From Deltaproteobacteria bacterium UBA2385 (GTDB lineage Bacteria; Myxococcota_A; UBA796; UBA2385), in NCBI GenBank assembly GCA_002343455.1, contig DDSR01000163.1:1-12924 (forward strand): 12,924 nucleotides of DNA, read 5' to 3'. Below the pieces are notes generated by a model that was given only the letters and a program-made list of their open reading frames with translations, was not told the DNA's origin and made no database searches. Below, piece by piece: positions 1-7,232 of this stretch (positions are counted from its first letter, which is position 1; each line of letters starts with the position of its first letter). Both the position numbers and the translations under genes were made by a program.

Positions 1-70
1 CTGCGTTCCTGCGTTCCTGATGGCCGAGCCCGTCCCGAGCGGCTGCGAGCGTCATCCAGGTCCTGCCGCT
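1..70. other. Left edge, no gene recognised
   Basis: This stretch lies beyond the stop codon of the minus-strand membrane protein. It begins with two tandem copies of an 8-base unit (ctgcgttc) at positions 1-16. It is too short to assign to a gene, and I see no terminator hairpin with a T-run. Whether a gene outside the window reaches into it cannot be told. Confidence 0.4.
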
Positions 71-1537
71 CTACCTTTCCGCTCCTCCCACCCGCAGCAG
101 CGTGCGCGTGCCCTCAGCACCCTCCACCCGCGCCCCCTGGGCTACAAGCCCCTCGATCAGCCGCCGGCTCCTCTCCGCGCCCAGCTCCTTGCCCTGCACC
201 ATCACCAGCTCCACCCCTCGCCCGCGCAGCAGCTCGACGGCGCCCTCCTCCAGCTCCTCCGGCGGGGTCTTCGCGACCAGCGGATCCCAGGCGGCGAAAG
301 GCGCCAGCCAGGCATCCCCGGGCAGCGTGCCCACGGCGTTGAAGTCCGGCGTCCAGGGCGAGGGCTGGCCGTGGTGGGCCTGGTAGTAGAACAGGGAGCG
401 CGCCCGCGCCCGCGAGGGGTTGACCTGGCCGGGGGGCATGGCGACGATGCTGGGGACCTCCAGCAGCGGGCCGTCGACCCGATCGTAGAGGGCGGGGACC
501 TCGACCGGGGCGCCGGGCAGCAGGGGCTCGACGGGGGAGAGCAGCAGGCCTTCGGCCACGATCAGAGGCGCGAAGAGAGCCAGACGGGGCCAGGGCAGGC
601 GCGAGGCGGCCAGGGCAAGGATGGCCAGCGTGGCCGCGTGCAGGCGGTAGGGGAAGCGCAGCAGCTCCAGGCCGGGCAGCTCGTACCAGGGGCCGAAGCC
701 CAGCGAGAGCACCCAGGGCACCAGCGCCAGCAGGGCCAGCCGGGAGCGGCCCTTCGCCAGCATCAGGGGCAGCAGCAGTCCCAGCCAGGAGGTGATCGCG
801 AAGGGGGAGAGGCCCGGCAGCATGCCCGGCGCCCGGGGCAGGAGCGGGGTGCCCATCGCGGCGCGGACGGCGGGATCGAGGGGGGCGAGGGCGGGGAAGG
901 CGCTGAGGAAGGAGGCGAGGGCCGGCGCGGCCAGCAGGGGGCCGGCCAGGGAGAGCAGCGCGCCCGGGCGCCAGGGCGAGGCCAGCACGCAGAGCACCAG
1001 GCCGGCGACGCCGAGGTACCAGCTCGACAGGATGGTCAGGGCCATCAACGGCACGGCCAGCAGGGTGCGGCCGCGGCCCAGCGCCCAGGCCCACAGGGCC
1101 AGGGTCCAGCCGTCGGTGCCCTCCACGATGCCCTCGACGGCGTAGCCGTGAAAGAAGGGCGAGCAGGCGAAGACGGCGGCGGCCAGCAGGGCTCCCCCGG
1201 GGCGCGCTCCCCAGGCGCGGGCGGCGGCCCAGGTGGTCGCGACGGTGGCCACCCGGGCGGCGATCAGCAGCAGGTTCCAGGTCGGGACCAGGCCCAGCAG
1301 CGGCAGCAGGGGTCGGGCCAGCAGGGCCTTGATCGGGCTGCTGTAGGCGAAGCCCATGCCCTCGGGGAAGCCCAGCAGCTCGGTGCGGGCGGCCAGCAGC
1401 TCGTCGCCCTGGCCGCTGGCCCAGAGCCCCCAGACCGCCGGGTAGAGATCGGTCCAGGGATGGCCCAGCAGCTCGCCGCGAAGCAGGGTGGGCAGCGCCG
1501 GCCCCAGGCCCCAGGCCAGGGCCAGGGCGGCCATCAC
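71..1537 (-). CDS. Multi-spanning GT-C-type putative glycosyltransferase
   Basis: A very hydrophobic protein of about 488 residues with roughly ten membrane segments and a soluble C-terminal tail of about 120 residues. Two features resemble membrane-embedded GT-C sugar transferases that use lipid-linked donors. An acidic residue (D30, in HPWTDLYPAVW) lies in the first extracytoplasmic loop, where the family's catalytic Asp usually sits. The tail has a YYQAHHG element (384-390) followed by an LRGRGVELVMVQ stretch, as in many bacterial GT-C proteins (YxxYQxxHG, then a short strand). The frame stays open up to a start at 1678, but that would overlap the upstream gene's end by 91 nt and add a Pro/Arg-rich N-terminus. 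GTG 1537 or ATG 1534, just before the first hydrophobic segment, is preferred, although neither has a clear Shine-Dalgarno. It is probably co-transcribed with the exported-protein gene 50 nt upstream. The donor and acceptor are unknown, and a non-enzymatic YfhO-like role is possible. Confidence 0.7.
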   Translation of the reverse strand: MMAALALAWGLGPALPTLLRGELLGHPWTDLYPAVWGLWASGQGDELLAARTELLGFPEGMGFAYSSPIKALLARPLLPLLGLVPTWNLLLIAARVATVATTWAAARAWGARPGGALLAAAVFACSPFFHGYAVEGIVEGTDGWTLALWAWALGRGRTLLAVPLMALTILSSWYLGVAGLVLCVLASPWRPGALLSLAGPLLAAPALASFLSAFPALAPLDPAVRAAMGTPLLPRAPGMLPGLSPFAITSWLGLLLPLMLAKGRSRLALLALVPWVLSLGFGPWYELPGLELLRFPYRLHAATLAILALAASRLPWPRLALFAPLIVAEGLLLSPVEPLLPGAPVEVPALYDRVDGPLLEVPSIVAMPPGQVNPSRARARSLFYYQAHHGQPSPWTPDFNAVGTLPGDAWLAPFAAWDPLVAKTPPEELEEGAVELLRGRGVELVMVQGKELGAERSRRLIEGLVAQGARVEGAEGTRTLLRVGGAER

Positions 1538-1587
1538 CAGCCAGTCACGCGCCAGCCCGTCGCCCCGACCGGCCGGCAGGGGGGGGC

Positions 1588-2958
1588 TCAGTCGCCTCGC
1601 CCGGCCAGCCAGGCCGCGAACATCACGATCGGGATCGGCAGCCAGTAGAGCTGGAGGAGGGGGCTGGAGTAGGGCCACCAGATCTTGTACTCGGACATCA
1701 GGCTGAGCTTGAGCGGGTGCTCGGCGCCATTGTCCACCCGCAAGCCCCGCATGGCCTCGTCGAAGGCCGTCAGCAGGGGCGAGCCGGCATCCGCGGCGGC
1801 GGCCTGGCAGTGCAGGTTCACGTCGCTCCAGGCCGTGTAGAAGGTGTGGACCTCGACCTGGCGATCGCCGCCGCCGGCCACGGTCTGCGTCCCCCGGGTG
1901 ACCCAGTGGTAGGCCAGCCGGTCGCCGATCTCCAAGCTCTGCAGGGCGCCCTGCTGGGTGGGGTCGACCTGGATGATGCGACCGGAGAGCAGGTCGGCCG
2001 AGCGGCCGCGGATCGGCTTGCCGCCGTCGATGGTGTAGCTGCCGTTGCGCAGGGCGAGGCTGGACATCAGGCGGAAGTTGTCCGCGAGGCGCTTGGAGCG
2101 CTCGGGCGGGACGATCTCCAGGGTCTGGCCGCTGTAGGCCACGCAGCCGAAGGAGGTGGCCCCGGTCGGGTCGCTGGGGTCCAGCCAGGTCTGGTGGGCC
2201 AGCGCGCCGCCGAAGCCGCTGTTGCCGCCGACGGGCTCGCCGTTCAGCGCGAGGCGCTCGCGCTCGGTGAAGGCGCGGAAGCCCTGGGGGACGGTGAAGG
2301 AGTAGCCGGCCCGCTCGGCATGGTGGCCGGTCGGCAGATCGGCCTCCTTGACCGGGCCGTCGAAGTGGACCGCGTAGCCCTCGAGCTCGTTCAGGGCGGC
2401 GAGGGTGGTCTCCAGATCGGCCACGCCCAGCACGAAGACGGCGCTGAGGCCGGCCCGCACCGGCACGAAGTCCAGGACGAGGTGCCCGGTGACGTCCAGC
2501 GCCTCGGGCAGCTCGACCGTGGCCGTGCCGCGCAGGACGGTGCCGAGGGTGGGGCTCTCCACGACCTCGAAGCCCAGCCAGGTGGTGGTGCCGAGGGTGG
2601 GGCCGGCGTAGGTGCTGGCCAGGAAGCGCTCGGCCAGCAGGGGGCCGGCGGTCGCCGCCGACTCGGGCGTGAAGCGGGGCTGCCAGGCCAGCGGCACCTC
2701 TTCGGCCATGGCCAGGAGCTGGGTGCCGGCCTTCTCGAGGGCCAGCGAGGCCGAGCTGGTCACGGCCCAGCTGGGGGGGGCCCAGGCCGGGTAGGCGGGG
2801 GCGCGGCCTTCCTGCACGAGCGGGACGCGGAAGAGCAGGTCCAGATCGGGCAGCGGGTGCTGCTTCTCGGTCAGCTCCGCCGTTGGCTCGCCGGCGGGGG
2901 TGGGGGTCCCCTGGGCGGTGGCGATGCCGAGCGTCAGGGCCAGGGTGAGGAAGATCAT
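1588..2958 (-). CDS. Exported protein of unknown function with C-terminal membrane anchor
   Basis: I do not recognise the family of this 456-residue protein. It starts with a short hydrophobic leader (MIFLTLALTLGIATA, possible cleavage after A15) that unusually has no Lys or Arg. A long mixed alpha/beta region follows, with no catalytic motif that I can name. It contains two cysteines (C272 in SFGCVAYSG and C384 in LHCQ) that could pair in the periplasm. It ends with one membrane span (about 433-452) and a short AGRGD tail. The topology is therefore probably a large periplasmic domain held by a C-terminal anchor. There is no Shine-Dalgarno before ATG 2958. The 124-nt gap upstream (2959-3082) holds a TTGACT hexamer (minus strand, 3016-3011) with no convincing -10 partner. 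It sits between a flippase-like gene and a GT-C-like gene on the same strand, which suggests a role in surface glycoconjugate work, but that is inference only. Confidence 0.8.
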   Translation of the reverse strand: MIFLTLALTLGIATAQGTPTPAGEPTAELTEKQHPLPDLDLLFRVPLVQEGRAPAYPAWAPPSWAVTSSASLALEKAGTQLLAMAEEVPLAWQPRFTPESAATAGPLLAERFLASTYAGPTLGTTTWLGFEVVESPTLGTVLRGTATVELPEALDVTGHLVLDFVPVRAGLSAVFVLGVADLETTLAALNELEGYAVHFDGPVKEADLPTGHHAERAGYSFTVPQGFRAFTERERLALNGEPVGGNSGFGGALAHQTWLDPSDPTGATSFGCVAYSGQTLEIVPPERSKRLADNFRLMSSLALRNGSYTIDGGKPIRGRSADLLSGRIIQVDPTQQGALQSLEIGDRLAYHWVTRGTQTVAGGGDRQVEVHTFYTAWSDVNLHCQAAAADAGSPLLTAFDEAMRGLRVDNGAEHPLKLSLMSEYKIWWPYSSPLLQLYWLPIPIVMFAAWLAGRGD

Positions 2959-3082
2959 TCGGTCAGCCGGTTTCGATTGGTGCCGCGAGGGGTGGGGGCC
3001 GGCGCGTGAGAGTCAACGCCCGGACCACGAGACGGCGGAAAGTAACCCAGGCTGGAGAGGAGAGGGAACCGGCAAAGGGGGA

Positions 3083-4138
3083 TCAACCCGCCGAGGAGGG
3101 GCTGCGCCGGATCGCGCCCAGGCTGAGGCCCTCGCGCCACATGGCCAGCAGGCCCACGCCGAGCACCGGCAGGAAGCTGACCGCCCAGAAGACGATCGCG
3201 AAGCTCTTGGCCGCGACGACCGGCTGACCCCACAGGACCAGGGTCTTCTCGATGGCGACGTGGAAGACGCCGACGAAGCCGGGCGCCTGGGGCAGGGCCA
3301 CGGTCAGGGCGATCGCCACGCTGGTGAAGCAGGCGGCGCCGAAGGGCAGGGCCATGTCGAAGGCGCGGAAGAGGCAGGCGATCGCCACGGCGCCGTTGAC
3401 CCACATGCCGACCGAGAGCAGCCCTGCCTGCAGCAGCCCCTTGGGGTCCCGGGTGTTGGAGAGGCCCGCGACGAAGCCGTCGAAGAGCTGCAGCACCCGA
3501 TCCCGCAGCGGCGGCGGCCCCAGCGAGGCGATGCGGGCGAAGGTGGCCCGCGCCGCGATCTTGCGCGTCGCCAGGGTGAAGAAGGTGGCCATCGCCAGGC
3601 TGGCGATCAGGCCGAAGGCGCCGCCGTACAGCTTCAGGTTCTGGACCAGCTCGCGCTCGCTCTCGGGCAAGGCCTCGTCGCCTCCGGGCAGGACCAGGAC
3701 CATCAGCACCAGGATGCAGACCATCCCCAGCAGATCGTAGACCCGCTCCATGACGGCGGTGGCCACGACCGCGGTGAAGGGGTGGCCGGTGCGGCGCGAG
3801 GCGACCATCGGCTTGGCCACCTCGCCCGCGCGCAGGGGCAGCAGGATGTTGGCGGCCGCGCCGATCACCTGGGCCGCGAAGAGGTCCTTCACCGAGGCCG
3901 CCCGACCCAGCGGGCGCAGCAGGACCTGCCAGCGTACCGCGCGGATGACGAACTCCAGCAGCAGGATGCCCGAGGCGAGCAGCACCCAGCGGGGGTCGGC
4001 CCGCCGCATCTCCTCCCACAACATCGGCCAGTCGACGCCGCGCAGGAAGAAGGCAAGGGCGCCGCCGCTGACCAGCAGGCCCAGGACGAGGCCGATCAGG
4101 CCGCGGGAGCGGGGGGGAGAGGGCGGTGCCGGTTCCAT
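3083..4138 (-). CDS. Flippase-like membrane protein, LPG-synthase TM domain (UPF0104) family
   Basis: A 351-residue polytopic membrane protein of about eight spans. Its landmarks match the lysylphosphatidylglycerol-synthase transmembrane family (PF03706): an RxxRW element after the second span (R66-W70), the N...LPLRAGE segment (97-106), and the late LPQAPGFVGVFH segment. In MprF this domain translocates aminoacylated lipid. Stand-alone members are often encoded beside glycosyltransferases and are thought to move or accommodate lipids or lipid-linked sugars. No soluble aminoacyl-transfer domain is present, so it is not a full MprF. ATG 4138 is chosen because the residues before it are low-complexity. 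An upstream GTG at 4192 is in frame, but the AGGAGG there overlaps the GTG with no spacing. A TATCGT hexamer ends 8 nt before ATG 4138 and there is no Shine-Dalgarno, so the mRNA may be leaderless. It is probably the first gene of the minus-strand group. Confidence 0.85.
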   Translation of the reverse strand: MEPAPPSPPRSRGLIGLVLGLLVSGGALAFFLRGVDWPMLWEEMRRADPRWVLLASGILLLEFVIRAVRWQVLLRPLGRAASVKDLFAAQVIGAAANILLPLRAGEVAKPMVASRRTGHPFTAVVATAVMERVYDLLGMVCILVLMVLVLPGGDEALPESERELVQNLKLYGGAFGLIASLAMATFFTLATRKIAARATFARIASLGPPPLRDRVLQLFDGFVAGLSNTRDPKGLLQAGLLSVGMWVNGAVAIACLFRAFDMALPFGAACFTSVAIALTVALPQAPGFVGVFHVAIEKTLVLWGQPVVAAKSFAIVFWAVSFLPVLGVGLLAMWREGLSLGAIRRSPSSAG

Positions 4139-4263
4139 CGGCGCGGACGATAGCGGAAGGCGGAGGGTGTTGGGTCCCGCCGTCCGTAGCACCTCCTCGG
4201 ATCATGGCCGCGCCGGGCGGCGTCCGATAGCACGCCGGCCCCCGCCCGCAGGACACATCCCGG
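4139..4263. promoter_or_regulatory. Divergent intergenic region, likely promoters both ways
   Basis: These 125 bases separate the divergent flippase-like and kinase genes, so both transcripts must start here or inside a gene. On the minus strand a -10-like TATCGT (4152 to 4147) lies 8 nt before ATG 4138, but I see no -35 element at 16-18 nt. On the plus strand no good promoter pair is visible. A weak AGGA within gcaggacacatcccgg precedes ATG 4264. Confidence 0.4.
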
Positions 4264-5277
4264 ATGACAACTCTCCCGCGCTACCAGGTCGCTGGTCTCG
4301 GCAACGCCCTCCTCGACGCCCTGATCACCATCGATGACGACGCCATCCTCCAGGAGATGGGGCTCAACCGCGGGCTGATGCACCCGGTCGACCACCAGGC
4401 CTGGCAGGACGCCTTCACCAAGCTCCAGCACTTCGGCGCCCAGGTGCAGTCGGGCGGCTCGTGCGCCAACACCATCGCCACCTTGGGGCTGCTGGGCCTG
4501 GAGACCATCTACTGCGGGCAGGTGGGCGACGATCAGCAGGGCCACCTCTACGCCAAGGCGATGACCGAGGCCTGCGGTCGCCACGCGCTGCACTTCTCGC
4601 GTGAGCTGAACACCGGAAAGTGCCTCAGCATCATCAGCAAGCGTGACGCCGAGCGGACCATGCTGACCGACCTGGGCGCGGCGGTGGCGCTGCCTGGGCT
4701 CGGCAGCTTCGGCGACGACGTCCGGCAGTCCGCCATGCTGCACATCACCGGCTACCTGATGCTGGGAGAGCCGATGGCCTCCCGCGCGATGGAGGCGGTC
4801 GCCATCGCCAACCAGCAGGAGATCCCGGTCAGCGTCGACGTGGCCGACCCCTTCGTGGTGGCCACCGTGCGGGACGCCATGTGGCGGCTGGTCGAGGAAT
4901 TCGCCGACATCGTCTTCCTCAACGCGGAGGAGGCCCGCGCCCTGACCGGACAGGGCCCCGAGCAGGCCATCCAGACCGTCGGCCGGATCTGCGACACGGT
5001 GGTGCTCAAGCTGGGCAGCCGCGGCTCGCTGGTCAAGTACCGCGACGAGCTCCACACCATCGCCGTCCACCCCACGGTCGCCCTGGACACCACCGGCGCG
5101 GGCGACGCCTTCGCGGCGGGCTTCCTCTACGGCCGGACGCTGGGCTGGGACGCCCGCCGCTCCGGCGATCTGGGCAGCCGGGTCGCCTCGCTCGCGGTCG
5201 GGCAGGTAGGCGCGGTCGTCCGCGATCGGGCGGCGCTGGCCGCGGCCGTGCAGGCCTGCCTGGCCGCCAACCCCTGA
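4264..5277 (+). CDS. PfkB-family kinase, adenosine kinase-like
   Basis: A 337-residue, full-length PfkB carbohydrate/nucleoside kinase. The N-terminal signature GGSCANTIA (G64-A72) forms part of the substrate and lid region. The C-terminal signature DTTGAGDAFAAGF holds the anion-hole GAG and the catalytic base D281. The N-terminal strand (YQVAGLGNALLDALITID) and the LMHPVD segment resemble the bacterial adenosine kinase subgroup found in alphaproteobacteria and related lineages, which phosphorylates adenosine to AMP with ATP in the cytoplasm. Family membership is clear, but the substrate is inferred because ribokinase-type and other nucleoside kinases share both signatures. It starts at ATG 4264 and heads a probable four-gene operon; the FAH-family gene begins 23 nt after its stop. 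An adenosine kinase would salvage adenosine, for example from the S-adenosylhomocysteine cycle. None of the neighbours clearly belongs to that pathway. Confidence 0.9.
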   Translation: MTTLPRYQVAGLGNALLDALITIDDDAILQEMGLNRGLMHPVDHQAWQDAFTKLQHFGAQVQSGGSCANTIATLGLLGLETIYCGQVGDDQQGHLYAKAMTEACGRHALHFSRELNTGKCLSIISKRDAERTMLTDLGAAVALPGLGSFGDDVRQSAMLHITGYLMLGEPMASRAMEAVAIANQQEIPVSVDVADPFVVATVRDAMWRLVEEFADIVFLNAEEARALTGQGPEQAIQTVGRICDTVVLKLGSRGSLVKYRDELHTIAVHPTVALDTTGAGDAFAAGFLYGRTLGWDARRSGDLGSRVASLAVGQVGAVVRDRAALAAAVQACLAANP

Positions 5278-5283
5278 GCCCCC

Positions 5284-5290
5284 GGGGAGG
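5284..5290 (+). promoter_or_regulatory. Ribosome binding site fixing the FAH-family start
   Basis: GGGGAGG ends 10 nt before ATG 5301. This matters because the reading frame is open far upstream, inside the kinase gene. The strong Shine-Dalgarno in the gap between the two genes makes ATG 5301 the real start. Confidence 0.7.
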
Positions 5291-5300
5291 TCGCAGCCCG

Positions 5301-6164
5301 ATGAACACCCCGCACGAGCGCGTCGCCCGGTACCAGGACCCCTCCGGCCGACCCCGGCTGGCGCGGGTTCACGGCCAGGGCACGTCGCTCCAGCCCCTGG
5401 AGGGTGTGCGCCTGGAGCCCGTGGCGGGTGACCTCTTCGGCGAGCGGAGCCCGACCGGTGAGCCTTGGGTCGAGGCCCGCGCCGTGCGGTTGCTCGCCCC
5501 GGTCCTGCCCTCCAAGATCATCGGGATCGGCAGCAACTACCGCGACCACGCCGCCGAGCTGGGCCGGCCCCTGCCCACCGTGCCGAAGGTCTTCCTCAAG
5601 CCGCCCTCGGCCGTGATCGGGCCCGGCGATCCGATCCCCCTGCCCCCGGGCAGCGAGCGGGTGGATCACGAGGCCGAGCTGGCCGTCGTCCTGGGCCGGA
5701 CCCTCAGCCGCGCCCGCCCGGACGAGGCCATGGCCGCGATCGCCGGCTACACCTGCCTCAACGACGTCACCGCCCGCGATCTGCAGAAGATCGACGGGGT
5801 CTTCGCTCGGGCCAAGGGCTTCGACGGCTTCTGCCCGATCGGCCCCTGGCTGAGCGTCGGGCTGGACCCCTCTCGCCTCGGCCTGCGCTGCCGCCTGCTG
5901 CACCCCGATGGCCGGGTGGTGCTCGCCCAGGACGGGAACACCGACCAGCTCGCCTTCGGGGTGGCCGAGCTGCTGGCCTTCGTCTCGAACATCATGACCC
6001 TGTGGCCGGGTGATCTGATCGCCACGGGAACCCCGGCGGGGGTAGGACCGCTGGTGGCGGGGGTGCGGGTGCAGGTGGAGATCGACGGCATCGGGATCCT
6101 GGAGAACCCGGTGATCGACCGGGCCGACCGGGCCGACCAGCGTCGTGCGGCGCAGGGGGGCTGA
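5301..6164 (+). CDS. Fumarylacetoacetate hydrolase (FAH) family protein
   Basis: A 287-residue cytoplasmic enzyme of the FAH/HpcE/FAHD1 superfamily, whose members hydrolyse, decarboxylate or isomerise 2-oxo or acylpyruvate-type acids with a bound Mg2+ or Mn2+. A variable N-terminal region of about 70 residues precedes the FAH fold, which begins at KIIGIGSNYRDHAAELG. The metal-binding triad is visible: E124 and E126 in VDHEAELAVV, and D155 in LNDVTARD. K172 in AKGFDG matches the conserved active-site lysine. The C-terminal half has the usual DGNTDQL...IMTLWPGDLIATGTPAGVG signature. The protein is therefore probably active, but the superfamily is too diverse to name the substrate; acylpyruvate hydrolase or oxaloacetate decarboxylase-type activity is plausible. 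The extreme C-terminus holds a short DRADRAD repeat encoded by a tandem 10-base unit (about 6119-6139). The downstream membrane protein starts 3 nt after the stop. Confidence 0.92.
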   Translation: MNTPHERVARYQDPSGRPRLARVHGQGTSLQPLEGVRLEPVAGDLFGERSPTGEPWVEARAVRLLAPVLPSKIIGIGSNYRDHAAELGRPLPTVPKVFLKPPSAVIGPGDPIPLPPGSERVDHEAELAVVLGRTLSRARPDEAMAAIAGYTCLNDVTARDLQKIDGVFARAKGFDGFCPIGPWLSVGLDPSRLGLRCRLLHPDGRVVLAQDGNTDQLAFGVAELLAFVSNIMTLWPGDLIATGTPAGVGPLVAGVRVQVEIDGIGILENPVIDRADRADQRRAAQGG

Positions 6165-6167
6165 GGG

Positions 6168-7232
6168 ATGCCGCTCCTGCCCGAGCAGGTCAAGGTCGTG
6201 GTCGTCGCGCTGCTGCTGCTCGCCGCCATCGCCCCGGTGGCCCGCCTCCGGAGCATCGGCGCCGCCGGCATCGCCCTGATCCTGGTCGTCGGAGGCCTCG
6301 CCGTCGGGGTGCTGGTCCCGCTGGACCTGCTGATGCTCCCGTCCTACCTGGGCCTTCAGTCCGGCTTCTACGGCCTGCTGGCCTGGACCCTCTTCGGGCT
6401 GCTGGGGGCGGCGGCGGGCGGGCCGCGGCTGGTCGGTCCGGCCATCCTGCGGGCGGCCCTGAGCGGCTTCCTGCTGGGCGAGCTGGGCGCGGCGCTGAGC
6501 TTCCTGCCCGTCCAGGAGCACCGCAGCCGGGCTCGGCTGGTCCTGGCGGCGATGGCCGGCGCGATGGTCGGCCGGGTCGGCGACCCCGGACTGCTTGTGC
6601 TGGGGGGGCAGGTCCAGGCCGGACCCTGGATCCTCGCGCCGCTGGCGCTGATCGGCCTGCTGCTGTCCGGGGTTCGCTCCGCCGATCTCCCGCCCGACCA
6701 CGGGCACTTCGACGTGACGGCGGTCGCCGCGGTCGTCGCCCTCGGCGCCCTGCTGCTGCCCCAGCACGTCGCCGTCGTGCTGGCCCTGGGCTGCCTGGCG
6801 ATGGCAGTCCTGGCCCTCCGGCGGCGAGCGGCCCCCTCCGGTTCGGCCCTGCTCTGGGTCGGGGCCAGCCTGGTCGTGGCCCTGGTCGCCTGCAGCGCCG
6901 GCCTGCCCTACCAGGCGGTGCTGCAGCTCGAAGACCGGCTGCTCGATCACTCGCACCTCTACGGCCCGGTCCTCGGCGTGGGCTCGCTGCTGCTGGCCGC
7001 CCTGCTCGACGGCCCGGCCGCTGCCCTCATCCTGGGGGCGCTCTCCGACCAGGCCCTGCTGGGGCCGACCCTCTTCGGGCGCCCCGACGGGCTGGCCCTT
7101 GCCCTGATGGCCGGGCTCGCGGTCGGGGGGCTTGGACCGCTGCACCTCGCCGGGGTCCTGGGCCCGGCCTTGCCGCGCTGGCTGCTGCTGGGTCTCCTCA
7201 CCCTGCCCTACGTGCTCTGGATGCTGCGATGA
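6168..7232 (+). CDS. Polytopic membrane protein, possibly divergent ion-transporter superfamily
   Basis: A 354-residue inner-membrane protein rich in Leu, Ala and Gly, with about ten predicted spans and no soluble domain. I do not recognise the exact family. It has two similar Gly-rich stretches, one in each half: MAGAMVGRVGDPGLLVLG from M129 and MAGLAVGGLGPLHLAGV from M314. Paired Gly/Pro re-entrant hairpins of this kind, with an acidic GDP in one of them, recall NhaD/ArsB-type members of the ion transporter superfamily, which are built from two inverted repeats. The protein is shorter than usual NhaD proteins (over 400 residues), so the call is tentative. The Shine-Dalgarno AGGGGGG (6154-6160) lies 7 nt before ATG 6168. 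The stop overlaps the gamma-glutamyltransferase start by 4 nt (ATGA), so the two are probably translationally coupled. Confidence 0.75.
   Translation: MPLLPEQVKVVVVALLLLAAIAPVARLRSIGAAGIALILVVGGLAVGVLVPLDLLMLPSYLGLQSGFYGLLAWTLFGLLGAAAGGPRLVGPAILRAALSGFLLGELGAALSFLPVQEHRSRARLVLAAMAGAMVGRVGDPGLLVLGGQVQAGPWILAPLALIGLLLSGVRSADLPPDHGHFDVTAVAAVVALGALLLPQHVAVVLALGCLAMAVLALRRRAAPSGSALLWVGASLVVALVACSAGLPYQAVLQLEDRLLDHSHLYGPVLGVGSLLLAALLDGPAAALILGALSDQALLGPTLFGRPDGLALALMAGLAVGGLGPLHLAGVLGPALPRWLLLGLLTLPYVLWMLR

Noticed and set aside
20..1648. Long plus-strand frame of 542 residues antisense to the GT-C-like gene
   Set aside because: The product is Gln/Gly/Arg-rich low complexity with no domain or membrane pattern. 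It is the expected antisense shadow of a GC-rich Leu/Ala-rich gene. The minus frame shows membrane spans and family motifs.
2955..4256. 433-residue minus frame overlapping the flippase-like gene
   Set aside because: It is an Arg/Pro/Gly-rich translation with no membrane segments. The neighbouring frame gives clean spans and UPF0104 motifs.
5127..7145. 672-residue minus-strand frame across the FAH and membrane-protein genes
   Set aside because: It spans two well-supported plus-strand genes and their junction. The product is Gln/Asp/Arg-rich with no fold signature, so it is a composition artefact.
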